A stretch of DNA of 64,000 nucleotides, from assembly GCF_019956415.1 (NCBI RefSeq), contig NZ_JAHBDK010000108.1, forward strand, positions 1-64,000, given 5' to 3'. The notes under the pieces are model-generated. The model was not told the DNA's origin and did not search any database. It saw nothing but the letters and a program-made list of their open reading frames with translations. This stretch comes from Pseudomonas sp. GL-B-19. GTDB lineage: Bacteria > Pseudomonadota > Gammaproteobacteria > Pseudomonadales > Pseudomonadaceae. Of the stretch, positions 31,417-39,878 are shown in pieces (position 1 is the first letter of the stretch; each line of letters starts with the position of its first letter). The position numbers were made by a program, and so were the translations under genes.

Positions 31417-31532
31417 TGAAAGTTCGTGCATCGGTGAAAAAGCTGTGCCGTAACTGCAAAATTATTCGCCGCGAAGGTGTTGTTCGAGTAATTTGCAGCG
31501 CGGAACCGCGTCACAAACAGCGCCAAGGCTGA
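31417..31532 (+). pseudogene. rpmJ: 50S ribosomal protein L36, frameshifted as written
   Basis: L36 is a 38-aa zinc protein of the large subunit. The expected reading begins MKVRASVK at ATG 31417 (GAGGAG upstream) and ends ...[12 protein letters not shown] at TGA 31530-31532, but that span is 116 bases, not 117. The A-run at 31438-31441 has four A; five are needed for K8-K9-L10. As written, the frame leaves L36 after residue 8 and stops early. Downstream of the run, the zinc ligands (CRNC, C, H) are all preserved in the other frame. Either a homopolymer miscall or a real mutation. Confidence 0.85.
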
Positions 31533-31548
31533 GTGTGATTGTGCTTCA

Positions 31549-31576
31549 AGCCCGGTAGCTAGTGCGCTACCGGGTT
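31549..31576 (+). terminator. Hairpin between spc and alpha operons
   Basis: Nine-bp perfect core stem (CCCGGTAGC at 31551-31559 with GCTACCGGG at 31566-31574) extended by weaker pairs, followed by GATTATTTGTTATT. A weak terminator or attenuator before rpsM. Confidence 0.65.
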
Positions 31577-31662
31577 GATTATTTGTTATTACAGCGATAT
31601 TATCTCGCGCCCTATTTCTTGGCTTCCGGGGCGTAGGTAGCTGTCAATTGGAGTCCCACTGA

Positions 31663-32019
31663 ATGGCCCGTATTGCAGGCGTTAACATTCCAGATAACAA
31701 GCATACTGTTATCTCGCTGACCTACATCTATGGTGTTGGTCGCACTACTGCACAGAAGATCTGTGCAGTGACTGGGGTAAACCCAGCCGCAAAGATCAAA
31801 GATCTGAGCGACGAGCAGATTGAACAGCTGCGTGGCGAAGTGGCGAAGTTCACCACTGAAGGTGACCTGCGTCGCGAAATCAACATGAAAATCAAGCGTT
31901 TGATGGACCTCGGTTGCTATCGCGGTCTGCGTCATCGTCGTGGTCTTCCAGTGCGCGGTCAGCGTACCAAGACTAACGCGCGTACCCGTAAAGGTCCGCG
32001 TAAGCCGATCCGCAAGTAA
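31663..32019 (+). CDS. rpsM: 30S ribosomal protein S13
   Basis: 30S head protein bridging to the 50S and contacting tRNA; 118 aa. MARIAGVNIPDNKHTVISLT is typical and GLPVRGQRTKTNARTRKGPR closes the protein. First gene of the alpha operon. Confidence 0.97.
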   Translation: MARIAGVNIPDNKHTVISLTYIYGVGRTTAQKICAVTGVNPAAKIKDLSDEQIEQLRGEVAKFTTEGDLRREINMKIKRLMDLGCYRGLRHRRGLPVRGQRTKTNARTRKGPRKPIRK

Positions 32020-32049
32020 TCGCCCCAGCGAATCGACAGGAAATTAATC

Positions 32050-32439
32050 ATGGCTAAACCTGCTGCTCGTCCTCGTAAAAAAGTTAAAAAGACAGTGGTT
32101 GATGGCATCGCCCACATCCATGCATCTTTTAACAACACAATCGTGACCATCACCGACCGTCAAGGCAACGCTCTTTCCTGGGCTACCTCCGGTGGTTCGG
32201 GTTTCCGCGGTTCCCGCAAGTCCACCCCGTTTGCTGCTCAAGTAGCTGCTGAACGTGCTGGCCAAGCTGCGCTGGAATACGGTCTGAAAAACCTCGACGT
32301 TAACGTCAAAGGTCCAGGCCCAGGTCGTGAATCTGCAGTCCGCGCTTTGAACGGCTGTGGCTACAAGATCGCCAGCATCACCGACGTGACGCCAATCCCG
32401 CACAACGGGTGCCGTCCGCCGAAGAAGCGCCGCGTGTAA
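32050..32439 (+). CDS. rpsK: 30S ribosomal protein S11
   Basis: Platform protein near the mRNA exit; 129 aa. Conserved AHIHASFNNTIVTITDRQGN and the C-terminal IPHNGCRPPKKRRV tail. Confidence 0.97.
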   Translation: MAKPAARPRKKVKKTVVDGIAHIHASFNNTIVTITDRQGNALSWATSGGSGFRGSRKSTPFAAQVAAERAGQAALEYGLKNLDVNVKGPGPGRESAVRALNGCGYKIASITDVTPIPHNGCRPPKKRRV

Positions 32440-32457
32440 TCCAGGAGATTGTAAAGA

Positions 32458-33078
32458 ATGGCTCGTTACATTGGTCCAAAATGCAAACTCGCTCGTCGCG
32501 AAGGCACCGATCTCTTTCTGAAGAGCGGCGTGCGCGCGATCGAATCGAAGTGCAACATTGAAGCAGCACCTGGTATCCACGGCCAACGCCGCGGTCGCCA
32601 GTCCGATTACGGCACCCAACTGCGTGAAAAGCAGAAGGTCCGTCGTATCTACGGCGTTCTCGAGCGTCAATTCAGCGGCTACTACAAAGAAGCTGCTGGC
32701 AAGAAAGGTGCAACCGGTGAAAACCTGCTGCAACTGCTCGAATGCCGTCTGGACAACGTTGTATACCGTATGGGTTTTGGCTCTACTCGTGCCGAATCCC
32801 GTCAGCTGGTATCGCACAAATCCGTCAGCGTTAACGGTCAGACCGTAAACGTACCGTCTTACCAGGTTCGTGCTGGTGACGTGGTCGCGATTCGCGAGAA
32901 AGCAAAGAACCAACTTCGCATTGTCCAAGCTCTCGATCTGTGTGCCCAACGTGGCCGCGTAGAATGGGTAGAAGTAGACACTGAGAAGAAGTCGGGCGTT
33001 TTCAAGAACGTTCCAGCTCGCAGTGATCTGTCCGCCGACATCAACGAAAGCCTGATTGTCGAGCTCTACTCCAAGTAA
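32458..33078 (+). CDS. rpsD: 30S ribosomal protein S4
   Basis: 16S assembly initiator and translational repressor of the alpha operon in E. coli; 206 aa. MARYIGPKCKLARREGTDL start, and an S4 RNA-binding domain around residues 95-155 (RLDNVVYRMGFGSTRAESRQ). Confidence 0.97.
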   Translation: MARYIGPKCKLARREGTDLFLKSGVRAIESKCNIEAAPGIHGQRRGRQSDYGTQLREKQKVRRIYGVLERQFSGYYKEAAGKKGATGENLLQLLECRLDNVVYRMGFGSTRAESRQLVSHKSVSVNGQTVNVPSYQVRAGDVVAIREKAKNQLRIVQALDLCAQRGRVEWVEVDTEKKSGVFKNVPARSDLSADINESLIVELYSK

Positions 33079-33100
33079 GGGCTAGAAAATAGGTGCATCC

Positions 33101-34102
33101 ATGCAGATTTCGGTAAATGAGTTCCTGACACCCCGCCACATTGATGTGCAGGTTGTCAGTCCAACCCGCGCCAAGATCACTCTCGAGCCTCTCGAGCGTG
33201 GTTTCGGCCACACCCTGGGCAACGCGCTGCGCCGCATCCTGTTGTCCTCAATGCCCGGCTGTGCAGTAGTCGAGGCCGAGATTGACGGTGTACTCCATGA
33301 GTACAGCGCCATCGAAGGCGTACAGGAAGACGTAATTGAAATCCTGTTGAACCTTAAAGGTCTGGCTATCAAGCTGCACGGTCGTGACGAAGTTACGCTG
33401 ACCTTGTCGAAGAAGGGTTCGGGGGTGGTTACCGCTGCCGATATTCAGCTGGATCATGATGTCGAGATCGTTAACCCCGATCACGTAATCGCTAACCTGG
33501 CGTCTAACGGCGCCCTGAACATGAAGCTCACCGTAGCTCGTGGTCGTGGTTATGAACCGGCAGACTCGCGTCAGAGCGATGAAGACGAAAGCCGCAGCAT
33601 CGGTCGCTTGCAGCTTGACTCTTCGTTCAGCCCGGTTCGCCGTATCGCATACGTGGTGGAAAACGCCCGTGTCGAGCAGCGTACTAACCTGGACAAGCTG
33701 GTTATTGATCTGGAAACCAACGGTACTCTGGATCCTGAAGAGGCTATCCGCCGCGCTGCAACCATTCTGCAACAGCAGTTGGCTGCGTTCGTCGATCTCA
33801 AAGGTGACAGTGAGCCAGTGGTTGTCGAGCAGGAAGACGAGATCGATCCGATCCTGCTTCGCCCGGTTGACGATCTGGAACTGACTGTACGTTCGGCTAA
33901 CTGCCTTAAGGCGGAAAACATCTACTACATCGGTGACCTGATTCAGCGTACCGAAGTAGAGCTGTTGAAGACTCCGAACCTTGGCAAGAAATCCTTGACT
34001 GAAATCAAGGACGTTCTGGCCTCCCGCGGTCTGTCCCTCGGCATGCGCCTCGACAACTGGCCGCCTGCAAGTCTTAAGAAGGACGACAAGGCGACTGCCT
34101 GA
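33101..34102 (+). CDS. rpoA: RNA polymerase subunit alpha
   Basis: 333 aa. The N-terminal assembly domain (about 1-235) includes RGFGHTLGNALRRILLSSMPG; the C-terminal domain (about 250-325) includes the 265-region R (LELTVRSANCLKAE) and the helix-hairpin-helix NLGKKSLTEIKDVLASRG that bind UP elements and activators. In the alpha operon with rpsD and rplQ. Confidence 0.98.
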   Translation: MQISVNEFLTPRHIDVQVVSPTRAKITLEPLERGFGHTLGNALRRILLSSMPGCAVVEAEIDGVLHEYSAIEGVQEDVIEILLNLKGLAIKLHGRDEVTLTLSKKGSGVVTAADIQLDHDVEIVNPDHVIANLASNGALNMKLTVARGRGYEPADSRQSDEDESRSIGRLQLDSSFSPVRRIAYVVENARVEQRTNLDKLVIDLETNGTLDPEEAIRRAATILQQQLAAFVDLKGDSEPVVVEQEDEIDPILLRPVDDLELTVRSANCLKAENIYYIGDLIQRTEVELLKTPNLGKKSLTEIKDVLASRGLSLGMRLDNWPPASLKKDDKATA

Positions 34103-34144
34103 TCGTCGTAATCACCGAACGTCGTGTTTGGTAAGGAATGAACC

Positions 34145-34531
34145 ATGCGTCATCGTAAAAGTGGTCGTCACCTGAGCCGCACTAGCTCGCACCGCAAGGC
34201 CATGTTTCAAAACATGGCAGTGTCGCTGTTCGAGCACGAGCTGATCAAAACTACACTGCCGAAAGCTAAAGAACTGCGTCGCGTTGCTGAGCCGCTGATC
34301 ACTTTGGCCAAGACAGACAGCCTGGCTAACCGCCGTCTGGCTTTCGACCGTACTCGTTCGAAAGCTATCGTTGGTAAGCTCTTCAACGACCTGGGCAAGC
34401 GTTACGCTACCCGTGAGGGTGGCTACCTGCGCATCCTCAAGTGCGGCTTCCGCACTGGCGACAACGCGCCTATGGCGTACGTCGAGTTGGTTGATCGTGC
34501 TACTGCCGGCGAAGCTGTAACTGCCGAGTAA
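34145..34531 (+). CDS. rplQ: 50S ribosomal protein L17
   Basis: 128-aa exit-region protein; MRHRKSGRHLSRTSSHRKAM start. Last gene of the alpha operon, followed by a strong terminator. Confidence 0.97.
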   Translation: MRHRKSGRHLSRTSSHRKAMFQNMAVSLFEHELIKTTLPKAKELRRVAEPLITLAKTDSLANRRLAFDRTRSKAIVGKLFNDLGKRYATREGGYLRILKCGFRTGDNAPMAYVELVDRATAGEAVTAE

Positions 34532-34551
34532 GACGTCAGTCTGAAACGAAG

Positions 34552-34576
34552 AACCGGGCCTAGTGCCCGGTTTTTT
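34552..34576 (+). terminator. Terminator of the alpha operon
   Basis: Eight-bp stem (AACCGGGC at 34552-34559 with GCCCGGTT at 34565-34572), five-base loop CTAGT, then a run of T. Confidence 0.94.
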
Positions 34577-34720
34577 GTGGGCGTTCGAAAAGTGCTGTGA
34601 ACGTTAGTTATTTTCTATCGACACTGAAAGGTTAATGAATTTGTAGGTGTAACGTTGGTGATCAATACTCCTTGTCAGCCGATTATCCGGCAGTGAAAGA
34701 CTGACAAAGGAAGAGATCGC

Positions 34721-36175
34721 ATGAGCCAAAGTAAAACGCTTACCACAGCCAGTGGCGCTCCTGTCGCCGATAACCAGAATTCCCGCTCCGCCGGCCCACG
34801 TGGCCCACTGCTGCTCGACGACTTTCATCTGATCGAGAAGCTTGCCCACTTCAACCGTGAAAACATCCCGGAGCGCCGTGTGCACGCCAAAGGTTCGGGT
34901 GCCTACGGCACGTTCACCGTCACGCGTGACATCACCCGGTACACCAGCGCCAAACTGTTCGAGGTCGTTGGTAAGCAAGCCCCTACCTTCCTGCGGTTTT
35001 CCACCGTCGGCGGTGAGCGTGGTTCGGCCGATACCGAACGCGATCCACGAGGCTTCGCCCTGAAGTTCTATACCGAAGAAGGCAACTGGGACATCGTCGG
35101 CAACAACACGCCGGTGTTTTTCATTCGCGATCCTTTGAAATTTCCGGACTTCATTCACACTCAAAAACGCCTGCCGCAAAGCAATCTGAAAAGCGCACAG
35201 ATGATGTGGGACTTCTGGTCGCATTCGCCTGAGACGCTGCACCAGGTCACCATCCTGTTCTCGGATCGAGGCATTCCTGACGGCTACCGTCACATGCATG
35301 GCTTCGGTAGCCATACCTACAGCCTGATCAACGCCAATGGCGAGCGGCACTGGGTGAAGTGGCACTACAAGACCCAACAAGGGATCAAGAACCTCGCGCC
35401 AGCAGAAGCAGTGCGCCTGGCAGGCATCGATCCGGATTACGCACAGCGCGACTTGTTCGGCGCTATCGAACGCGGTGACTTCCCGAAATGGCGCGTTTGC
35501 ATCCAGGTCATGACCGAGGCTCAAGCCGCGGTGCACTACGAGAACCCGTTCGATGTGACAAAAACCTGGTCACAGAAAGAGTTTCCGCTGATCGAAGTCG
35601 GTGAACTGGAGCTCAATCGCAATCCGCTGAACTACTTTGCTGAAGTCGAGCAGGCGGCGTTCGGTCCGAGCAATATGGTGCCAGGCGTTGGTTTGTCACC
35701 TGACCGCATGCTCCAAGGTCGCGTGTTTGCTTACGCGGATGCGCACCGCTACCGCATTGGCACCAATCACCAGCAACTGCCGGTGAACGCGCCTCGCAGC
35801 CCGGTGAACAGCTACCAACGTGATGGGTCGATGGCATTTGGCAGTAACGGCGGTGCGGCACCTAACTATGAGCCGAATAGCTACGTCGAATCGCCGAAGC
35901 AAGCGCCTCGTTATGCTGAGCCGCCATTGGCGTTGAGCGGTGCGGCTGATCGCTACAATCACCGCGAAGATACCGATTACTACAGCCACGCCGGTGCGTT
36001 GTTCCGTTTGATGAGCGACGAGCAGAAAGCGCTGCTGGTCAGCAACATTGCCGCCGCAATGGCCGGGGTTTCCAGTGATGTGGTTGACCGGCAATTACAG
36101 CATTTCTACAAAGCCGATCCGGCGTATGGAGAAGCAATCGCAAAGCTGCTCAACGTACAGCTTAACGAAGTCTAA
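34721..36175 (+). CDS. katA: Monofunctional haem catalase KatA
   Basis: Dismutates hydrogen peroxide to water and oxygen. At 484 aa it is a small-subunit (clade 3-type) catalase. Catalytic H55 (RRVHAKGSGAYG) and N128 (VGNNTPVFFIRD) are present, and the proximal haem tyrosine lies in RVFAYADAHRYR. ATG at 34721 preceded by AAGGAAG. No signal peptide, so cytoplasmic. The neighbour ftnA stores iron; the katA-ftnA pair links peroxide removal with iron storage, as in P. aeruginosa. The 144-base upstream gap probably holds its promoter, but I could not single out hexamers. Confidence 0.96.
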   Translation: MSQSKTLTTASGAPVADNQNSRSAGPRGPLLLDDFHLIEKLAHFNRENIPERRVHAKGSGAYGTFTVTRDITRYTSAKLFEVVGKQAPTFLRFSTVGGERGSADTERDPRGFALKFYTEEGNWDIVGNNTPVFFIRDPLKFPDFIHTQKRLPQSNLKSAQMMWDFWSHSPETLHQVTILFSDRGIPDGYRHMHGFGSHTYSLINANGERHWVKWHYKTQQGIKNLAPAEAVRLAGIDPDYAQRDLFGAIERGDFPKWRVCIQVMTEAQAAVHYENPFDVTKTWSQKEFPLIEVGELELNRNPLNYFAEVEQAAFGPSNMVPGVGLSPDRMLQGRVFAYADAHRYRIGTNHQQLPVNAPRSPVNSYQRDGSMAFGSNGGAAPNYEPNSYVESPKQAPRYAEPPLALSGAADRYNHREDTDYYSHAGALFRLMSDEQKALLVSNIAAAMAGVSSDVVDRQLQHFYKADPAYGEAIAKLLNVQLNEV

Positions 36176-36186
36176 ATGAGAAGCAG

Positions 36187-36211
36187 AACCGCCCTTGTTT
36201 GGGCGGTTTTT
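36187..36211 (+). terminator. Terminator of katA
   Basis: Eight-bp stem (AACCGCCC at 36187-36194 with GGGCGGTT at 36201-36208), loop TTGTTT and short T-run. Confidence 0.92.
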
Positions 36212-36324
36212 GCGTTATTTAAACTACTTTTCTCAGAATATCTTCGCTTTTATCGCGCAAACGAAGTGACCAAACGGTCGCCTTGGTCCAAACTACAGAC
36301 TTTCAAGCAGGGAGATGTAGGGCG

Positions 36325-36789
36325 ATGCAAGGCCACCCAGACGTAATCGATTACCTCAACACGTTGCTGACCGGCGAACTGGCGGCGCGTGATCAATATT
36401 TCGTCCATTCGCGGATGTATGAGGACTGGGGTTTCACCAAGCTCTACGAACGTATCAACCACGAGATGGAAGAAGAGGCCGGGCATGCTGATGCCCTGAT
36501 GCGCCGGATTCTGATGCTCGAAGGGACGCCTCGCATGCGTCCGGACGACCTTGATGTCGGCACCACCGTGCCGGACATGCTCGCCGCCGACCTGCGACTG
36601 GAATACAAAGTCCGCGCCGCGCTCTGCAAGGGCATCAAACTCTGCGAGCAGCACAAGGACTATGTCAGCCGCGAGATGCTGCGGGTTCAATTGCATGACA
36701 CCGAAGAAGACCACACCTACTGGCTTGAAAAGCAGATGGGTCTGATCAAATTGATCGGTCTCGAGAACTACCTGCAGTCCCACGCCTGA
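36325..36789 (+). CDS. ftnA: Bacterioferritin-like ferritin FtnA (BfrA)
   Basis: Iron-storage four-helix protein, 154 aa from ATG 36325 (MQGHPDVIDYLNTLLTGELA); an in-frame extension to 36283 has no family support. Ferroxidase ligands E18, E51 and H54 and later E/H residues (TEEDHTYW) are present. Position 52, the haem-binding Met of true bacterioferritins, is Ala (EEEAGHAD), as expected for the FtnA type, named BfrA in older annotations. Lies between katA and uvrA, as in P. aeruginosa. Confidence 0.9.
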   Translation: MQGHPDVIDYLNTLLTGELAARDQYFVHSRMYEDWGFTKLYERINHEMEEEAGHADALMRRILMLEGTPRMRPDDLDVGTTVPDMLAADLRLEYKVRAALCKGIKLCEQHKDYVSREMLRVQLHDTEEDHTYWLEKQMGLIKLIGLENYLQSHA

Positions 36790-36801
36790 TTGCACCGATA
36801 C

Positions 36802-36843
36802 AAAAAGCCCCTGTCACTGAGCAAGTGACAGGGGCTTTTTTTG
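36802..36843. terminator. Bidirectional terminator between ftnA and uvrA
   Basis: Seventeen-bp stem (36802-36818 with 36824-36840, AAAAAGCCCCTGTCACT) with loop GAGCA. A-tract on one side and T-tract on the other, so it can end both the ftnA transcript (plus) and the uvrA transcript (minus). Confidence 0.95.
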
Positions 36844-36852
36844 TAGCCGGAT

Positions 36853-39687
36853 TCAGGCCCGATCGCGCTCCAGCAGCGGCTTGAGGTAGAAGCCGGTGTG
36901 AGACTGCTTCATCTCGGACACTTCTTCCGGAGTACCGACGGCAATGATCTGCCCGCCCTTGGAACCGCCTTCCGGACCCAGGTCCACCAACCAGTCAGCG
37001 GTCTTGATCACGTCGAGGTTATGCTCGATTACCACCACGGTGTTTCCGTGGTCACGCAGTCGATGCAGTACATCGAGCAGTTGCTGGATGTCCGCGAAGT
37101 GCAGGCCAGTGGTTGGCTCGTCGAGGATGTACAGCGTCTTGCCGGTATCGCGCTTGGACAATTCGCGGGACAGCTTGACCCGCTGCGCCTCACCACCGGA
37201 CAGCGTGGTCGCCGATTGCCCCAGCTTGATGTAAGACAGGCCCACATCCATCAGCGTCTGAAGCTTGCGCGCCAGTGCCGGAACTGCGTCGAAGAACACC
37301 CGGGCTTCCTCGATGGTCATCTCGAGGGTTTCGTGGATGCTCTTGCCCTTGTACTTGATCTCAAGGGTTTCGCGGTTGTAGCGCTTGCTCTTGCAGACGT
37401 CGCACGGGACATAGATGTCGGGCAGGAAGTGCATTTCCACCTTGATCAAACCGTCGCCCTGGCAGGCCTCGCAACGTCCACCCTTTACGTTGAAGGAGAA
37501 GCGTCCCGGGCCGTAACCGCGTGAGCGAGATTCCGGTACGCCGGCGAACAGCTCGCGAATCGGTGTGAACAGCCCGGTATAGGTGGCGGGGTTGGAGCGT
37601 GGCGTACGGCCGATAGGGCTTTGGTCGATGTCGACGACCTTGTCCAGATGTTCCAGTCCCTTGATGCTGTCGTGCGCGGCAGCTTCCAGCGTCGTAGCGC
37701 CGTTGAGGGCTGTGGCGCTCAGGGGAAACAACGTGTTGTTGATCAGCGTCGACTTGCCGGAGCCGGACACGCCGGTCACGCAGGTCAGCAGGCCGATCGG
37801 GATGTCCAGGTCGACATTGCGCAAGTTGTTACCGCGAGCACCCTTCAGCGACAGTGACAACTTCTTGTTGCGCGGTGTGCGATTGGCCGGAACGGCAATC
37901 TTCACCCGACCCGACAAGTACTTGCCGGTCAACGAGTCAGGGTGAGCCATGACCTCGGCCGGTGTACCTTCGGCAACAATATGCCCGCCGTGTATGCCAG
38001 CGCCCGGACCGATATCCACAACGTAGTCCGCCAGGCGAATCGCGTCTTCGTCGTGCTCGACCACTATCACTGTGTTGCCGATATCGCGCAGGTGCTTGAG
38101 CGTACCGAGCAATCGATCGTTGTCCCGTTGGTGCAGACCAATCGACGGCTCGTCGAGGATGTACAGAACGCCCACAAGGCCTGCGCCGATCTGGCTGGCC
38201 AGACGGATCCGCTGAGCTTCACCACCGGACAAGGTGTCGGCACTGCGATCCAGCGACAAGTAGTCGAGGCCCACGTTGACCAGGAACTGCAGACGCTCGC
38301 GGATTTCCTTGAGAATCTTGTCGGCGATTTCGCCGCGACGGCCAGTCAGCTTCAGCACGCCGAAGTATTCACAGGCGTCGCCAATCGGCAGATTTGTCAC
38401 TGCCGGCAGCGTCTTCTCACCCACCCAAACGTGCCGCGCCTCGCGACGCAGACGCGTGCCACGGCAATCCGGGCATGGCTGAGTGCTGAGGAACTTGGCC
38501 AGCTCTTCACGCACCGAAGCGGACTCGGTTTCGCGATAGCGGCGTTCAAGGTTCGGCACGATGCCTTCGAACGGGTGTGAGCGTTTAACGATGTCGCCAC
38601 GGTCATTCAGGTATTTGAAATCGACGTTCTGCGAGCCGCTCCCATGCAGGATGAATTTCTGCTGATCGGCCGGCAGTTCGTTGAACGGTACTTCGAGGCT
38701 GAATTTGTAGTGGGACGCTAACGACCCGAGCATCTGGAAGTAATAGACGTTGCGCCTGTCCCAGCCACGAATCGCACCCTCGGCCAGTGTCAGCTCGCCG
38801 TTCACCAGGCGCTTGATGTCGAAAAACTGCTTCACGCCCAGGCCATCGCAAGTCGGGCACGCGCCGGCCGGGTTGTTGAAAGAGAAGAGCTTGGGTTCCA
38901 GTTCACTGATGGCATGGCCGCAAATCGGGCAAGCGAAGCGGGCGGAGAAGATCATCTCTTCACCCGGCTCGTCGTCCATCGGCGCAACCAGCGCAATGCC
39001 GTCAGCCAGCTTCAGTGCGGTCTCGAACGACTCGGCCAGACGCTGTTGCAGGTCGGCGCGAACCTTGAAGCGATCGACCACGACATCGATCGTGTGCTTC
39101 TTCTGTTTATCCAGCTTCGGCAACTCGTCCAGCTCGCAGAGCCGACCGTTGACTCGCGCCCGCACAAAACCTTGCGCGCGCAATTCTTCGAATACCGACA
39201 GATGTTCGCCTTTGCGCTCGCGGATCACCGGCGCCAGCAGCATCAGTTTGCTGCCTTCCGGCTGGGTGAGGACCAGGTCGACCATCTGGCTGACGGTCTG
39301 CGCTTCCAGTGGAATGTCGTGATCGGGGCAGCGCGGAATACCCACGCGTGCATACAGCAATCGCAGGTAATCGTAGATTTCGGTGATGGTGCCGACTGTC
39401 GAGCGCGGATTGTGCGAGGTCGACTTCTGCTCGATGGAAATGGCCGGCGACAAACCTTCGATGGTGTCGACGTCAGGTTTTTCCATCATCGACAAAAACT
39501 GCCGGGCGTAGGCCGACAACGATTCGACGTAGCGGCGCTGGCCTTCGGCGTACAGCGTGTCGAATGCCAGGGACGATTTGCCCGACCCGGACAGGCCGGT
39601 GATGACGATCAGCTTGTCCCGTGGCAGGGTCAGGTCGATGTTCTTCAGGTTGTGGGTCCGGGCCCCACGAATCAGGATCTTGTCCAA
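36853..39687 (-). CDS. uvrA: Excinuclease ABC subunit A
   Basis: Damage-recognition ATPase of nucleotide excision repair. 944 aa when started at TTG 39687 (minus strand), which gives MDKILIRGARTHNLKNIDL, the family N terminus, with GCGAGG upstream; longer starts add 24 unconserved residues. Two ABC modules: Walker A GLSGSGKSSLAF near residue 31 and GVSGSGKSTL in the second half, two LSGGEAQR signatures, DEPTTGLH, and CPICG/CPTC and CEACQGDG/CDVCKS zinc clusters. Divergent from the MFS gene. SOS control is likely (see upstream site). Confidence 0.97.
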   Translation of the reverse strand: MDKILIRGARTHNLKNIDLTLPRDKLIVITGLSGSGKSSLAFDTLYAEGQRRYVESLSAYARQFLSMMEKPDVDTIEGLSPAISIEQKSTSHNPRSTVGTITEIYDYLRLLYARVGIPRCPDHDIPLEAQTVSQMVDLVLTQPEGSKLMLLAPVIRERKGEHLSVFEELRAQGFVRARVNGRLCELDELPKLDKQKKHTIDVVVDRFKVRADLQQRLAESFETALKLADGIALVAPMDDEPGEEMIFSARFACPICGHAISELEPKLFSFNNPAGACPTCDGLGVKQFFDIKRLVNGELTLAEGAIRGWDRRNVYYFQMLGSLASHYKFSLEVPFNELPADQQKFILHGSGSQNVDFKYLNDRGDIVKRSHPFEGIVPNLERRYRETESASVREELAKFLSTQPCPDCRGTRLRREARHVWVGEKTLPAVTNLPIGDACEYFGVLKLTGRRGEIADKILKEIRERLQFLVNVGLDYLSLDRSADTLSGGEAQRIRLASQIGAGLVGVLYILDEPSIGLHQRDNDRLLGTLKHLRDIGNTVIVVEHDEDAIRLADYVVDIGPGAGIHGGHIVAEGTPAEVMAHPDSLTGKYLSGRVKIAVPANRTPRNKKLSLSLKGARGNNLRNVDLDIPIGLLTCVTGVSGSGKSTLINNTLFPLSATALNGATTLEAAAHDSIKGLEHLDKVVDIDQSPIGRTPRSNPATYTGLFTPIRELFAGVPESRSRGYGPGRFSFNVKGGRCEACQGDGLIKVEMHFLPDIYVPCDVCKSKRYNRETLEIKYKGKSIHETLEMTIEEARVFFDAVPALARKLQTLMDVGLSYIKLGQSATTLSGGEAQRVKLSRELSKRDTGKTLYILDEPTTGLHFADIQQLLDVLHRLRDHGNTVVVIEHNLDVIKTADWLVDLGPEGGSKGGQIIAVGTPEEVSEMKQSHTGFYLKPLLERDRA

Positions 39688-39731
39688 AGTAGCCTCGCTT
39701 GGCGGGCGTCGAAAACGTAGGAGTATACGGC

Positions 39732-39759
39732 CAAATACTGGATGGATGCACACTGTCAA
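39732..39759 (-). promoter_or_regulatory. Candidate uvrA promoter with degenerate LexA-like box
   Basis: On the minus strand TTGACA (39759-39754) and TATTTG (39737-39732) are 16 bases apart. A 20-base partial palindrome TACTG...CACTG (39736-39755) fills the spacer; it keeps CTG-N10-CA of the LexA consensus but ends in C instead of G. In E. coli uvrA is LexA-controlled from the uvrA-ssb gap; the site here is a weak match. Confidence 0.4.
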
Positions 39760-39878
39760 ACGAGTGGGTGATTGTCTTACATGAAGAGTCTGTCAGCGGA
39801 ACGCGTCAAAGCGTCGCGATATACCCTGTCATTCGATGGGACTGGTAGAATCGCGGCCGGTTCACATGAGGTTTTTCC

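Noticed and set aside
29352..31526. 724-aa minus-strand ORF opposite rpmD-rplO-secY-rpmJ
   Set aside because: Crosses several genuine genes and their gaps; shadow reading.
37942..38580. 212-aa plus ORF opposite uvrA
   Set aside because: Antisense shadow of uvrA; no known motif.
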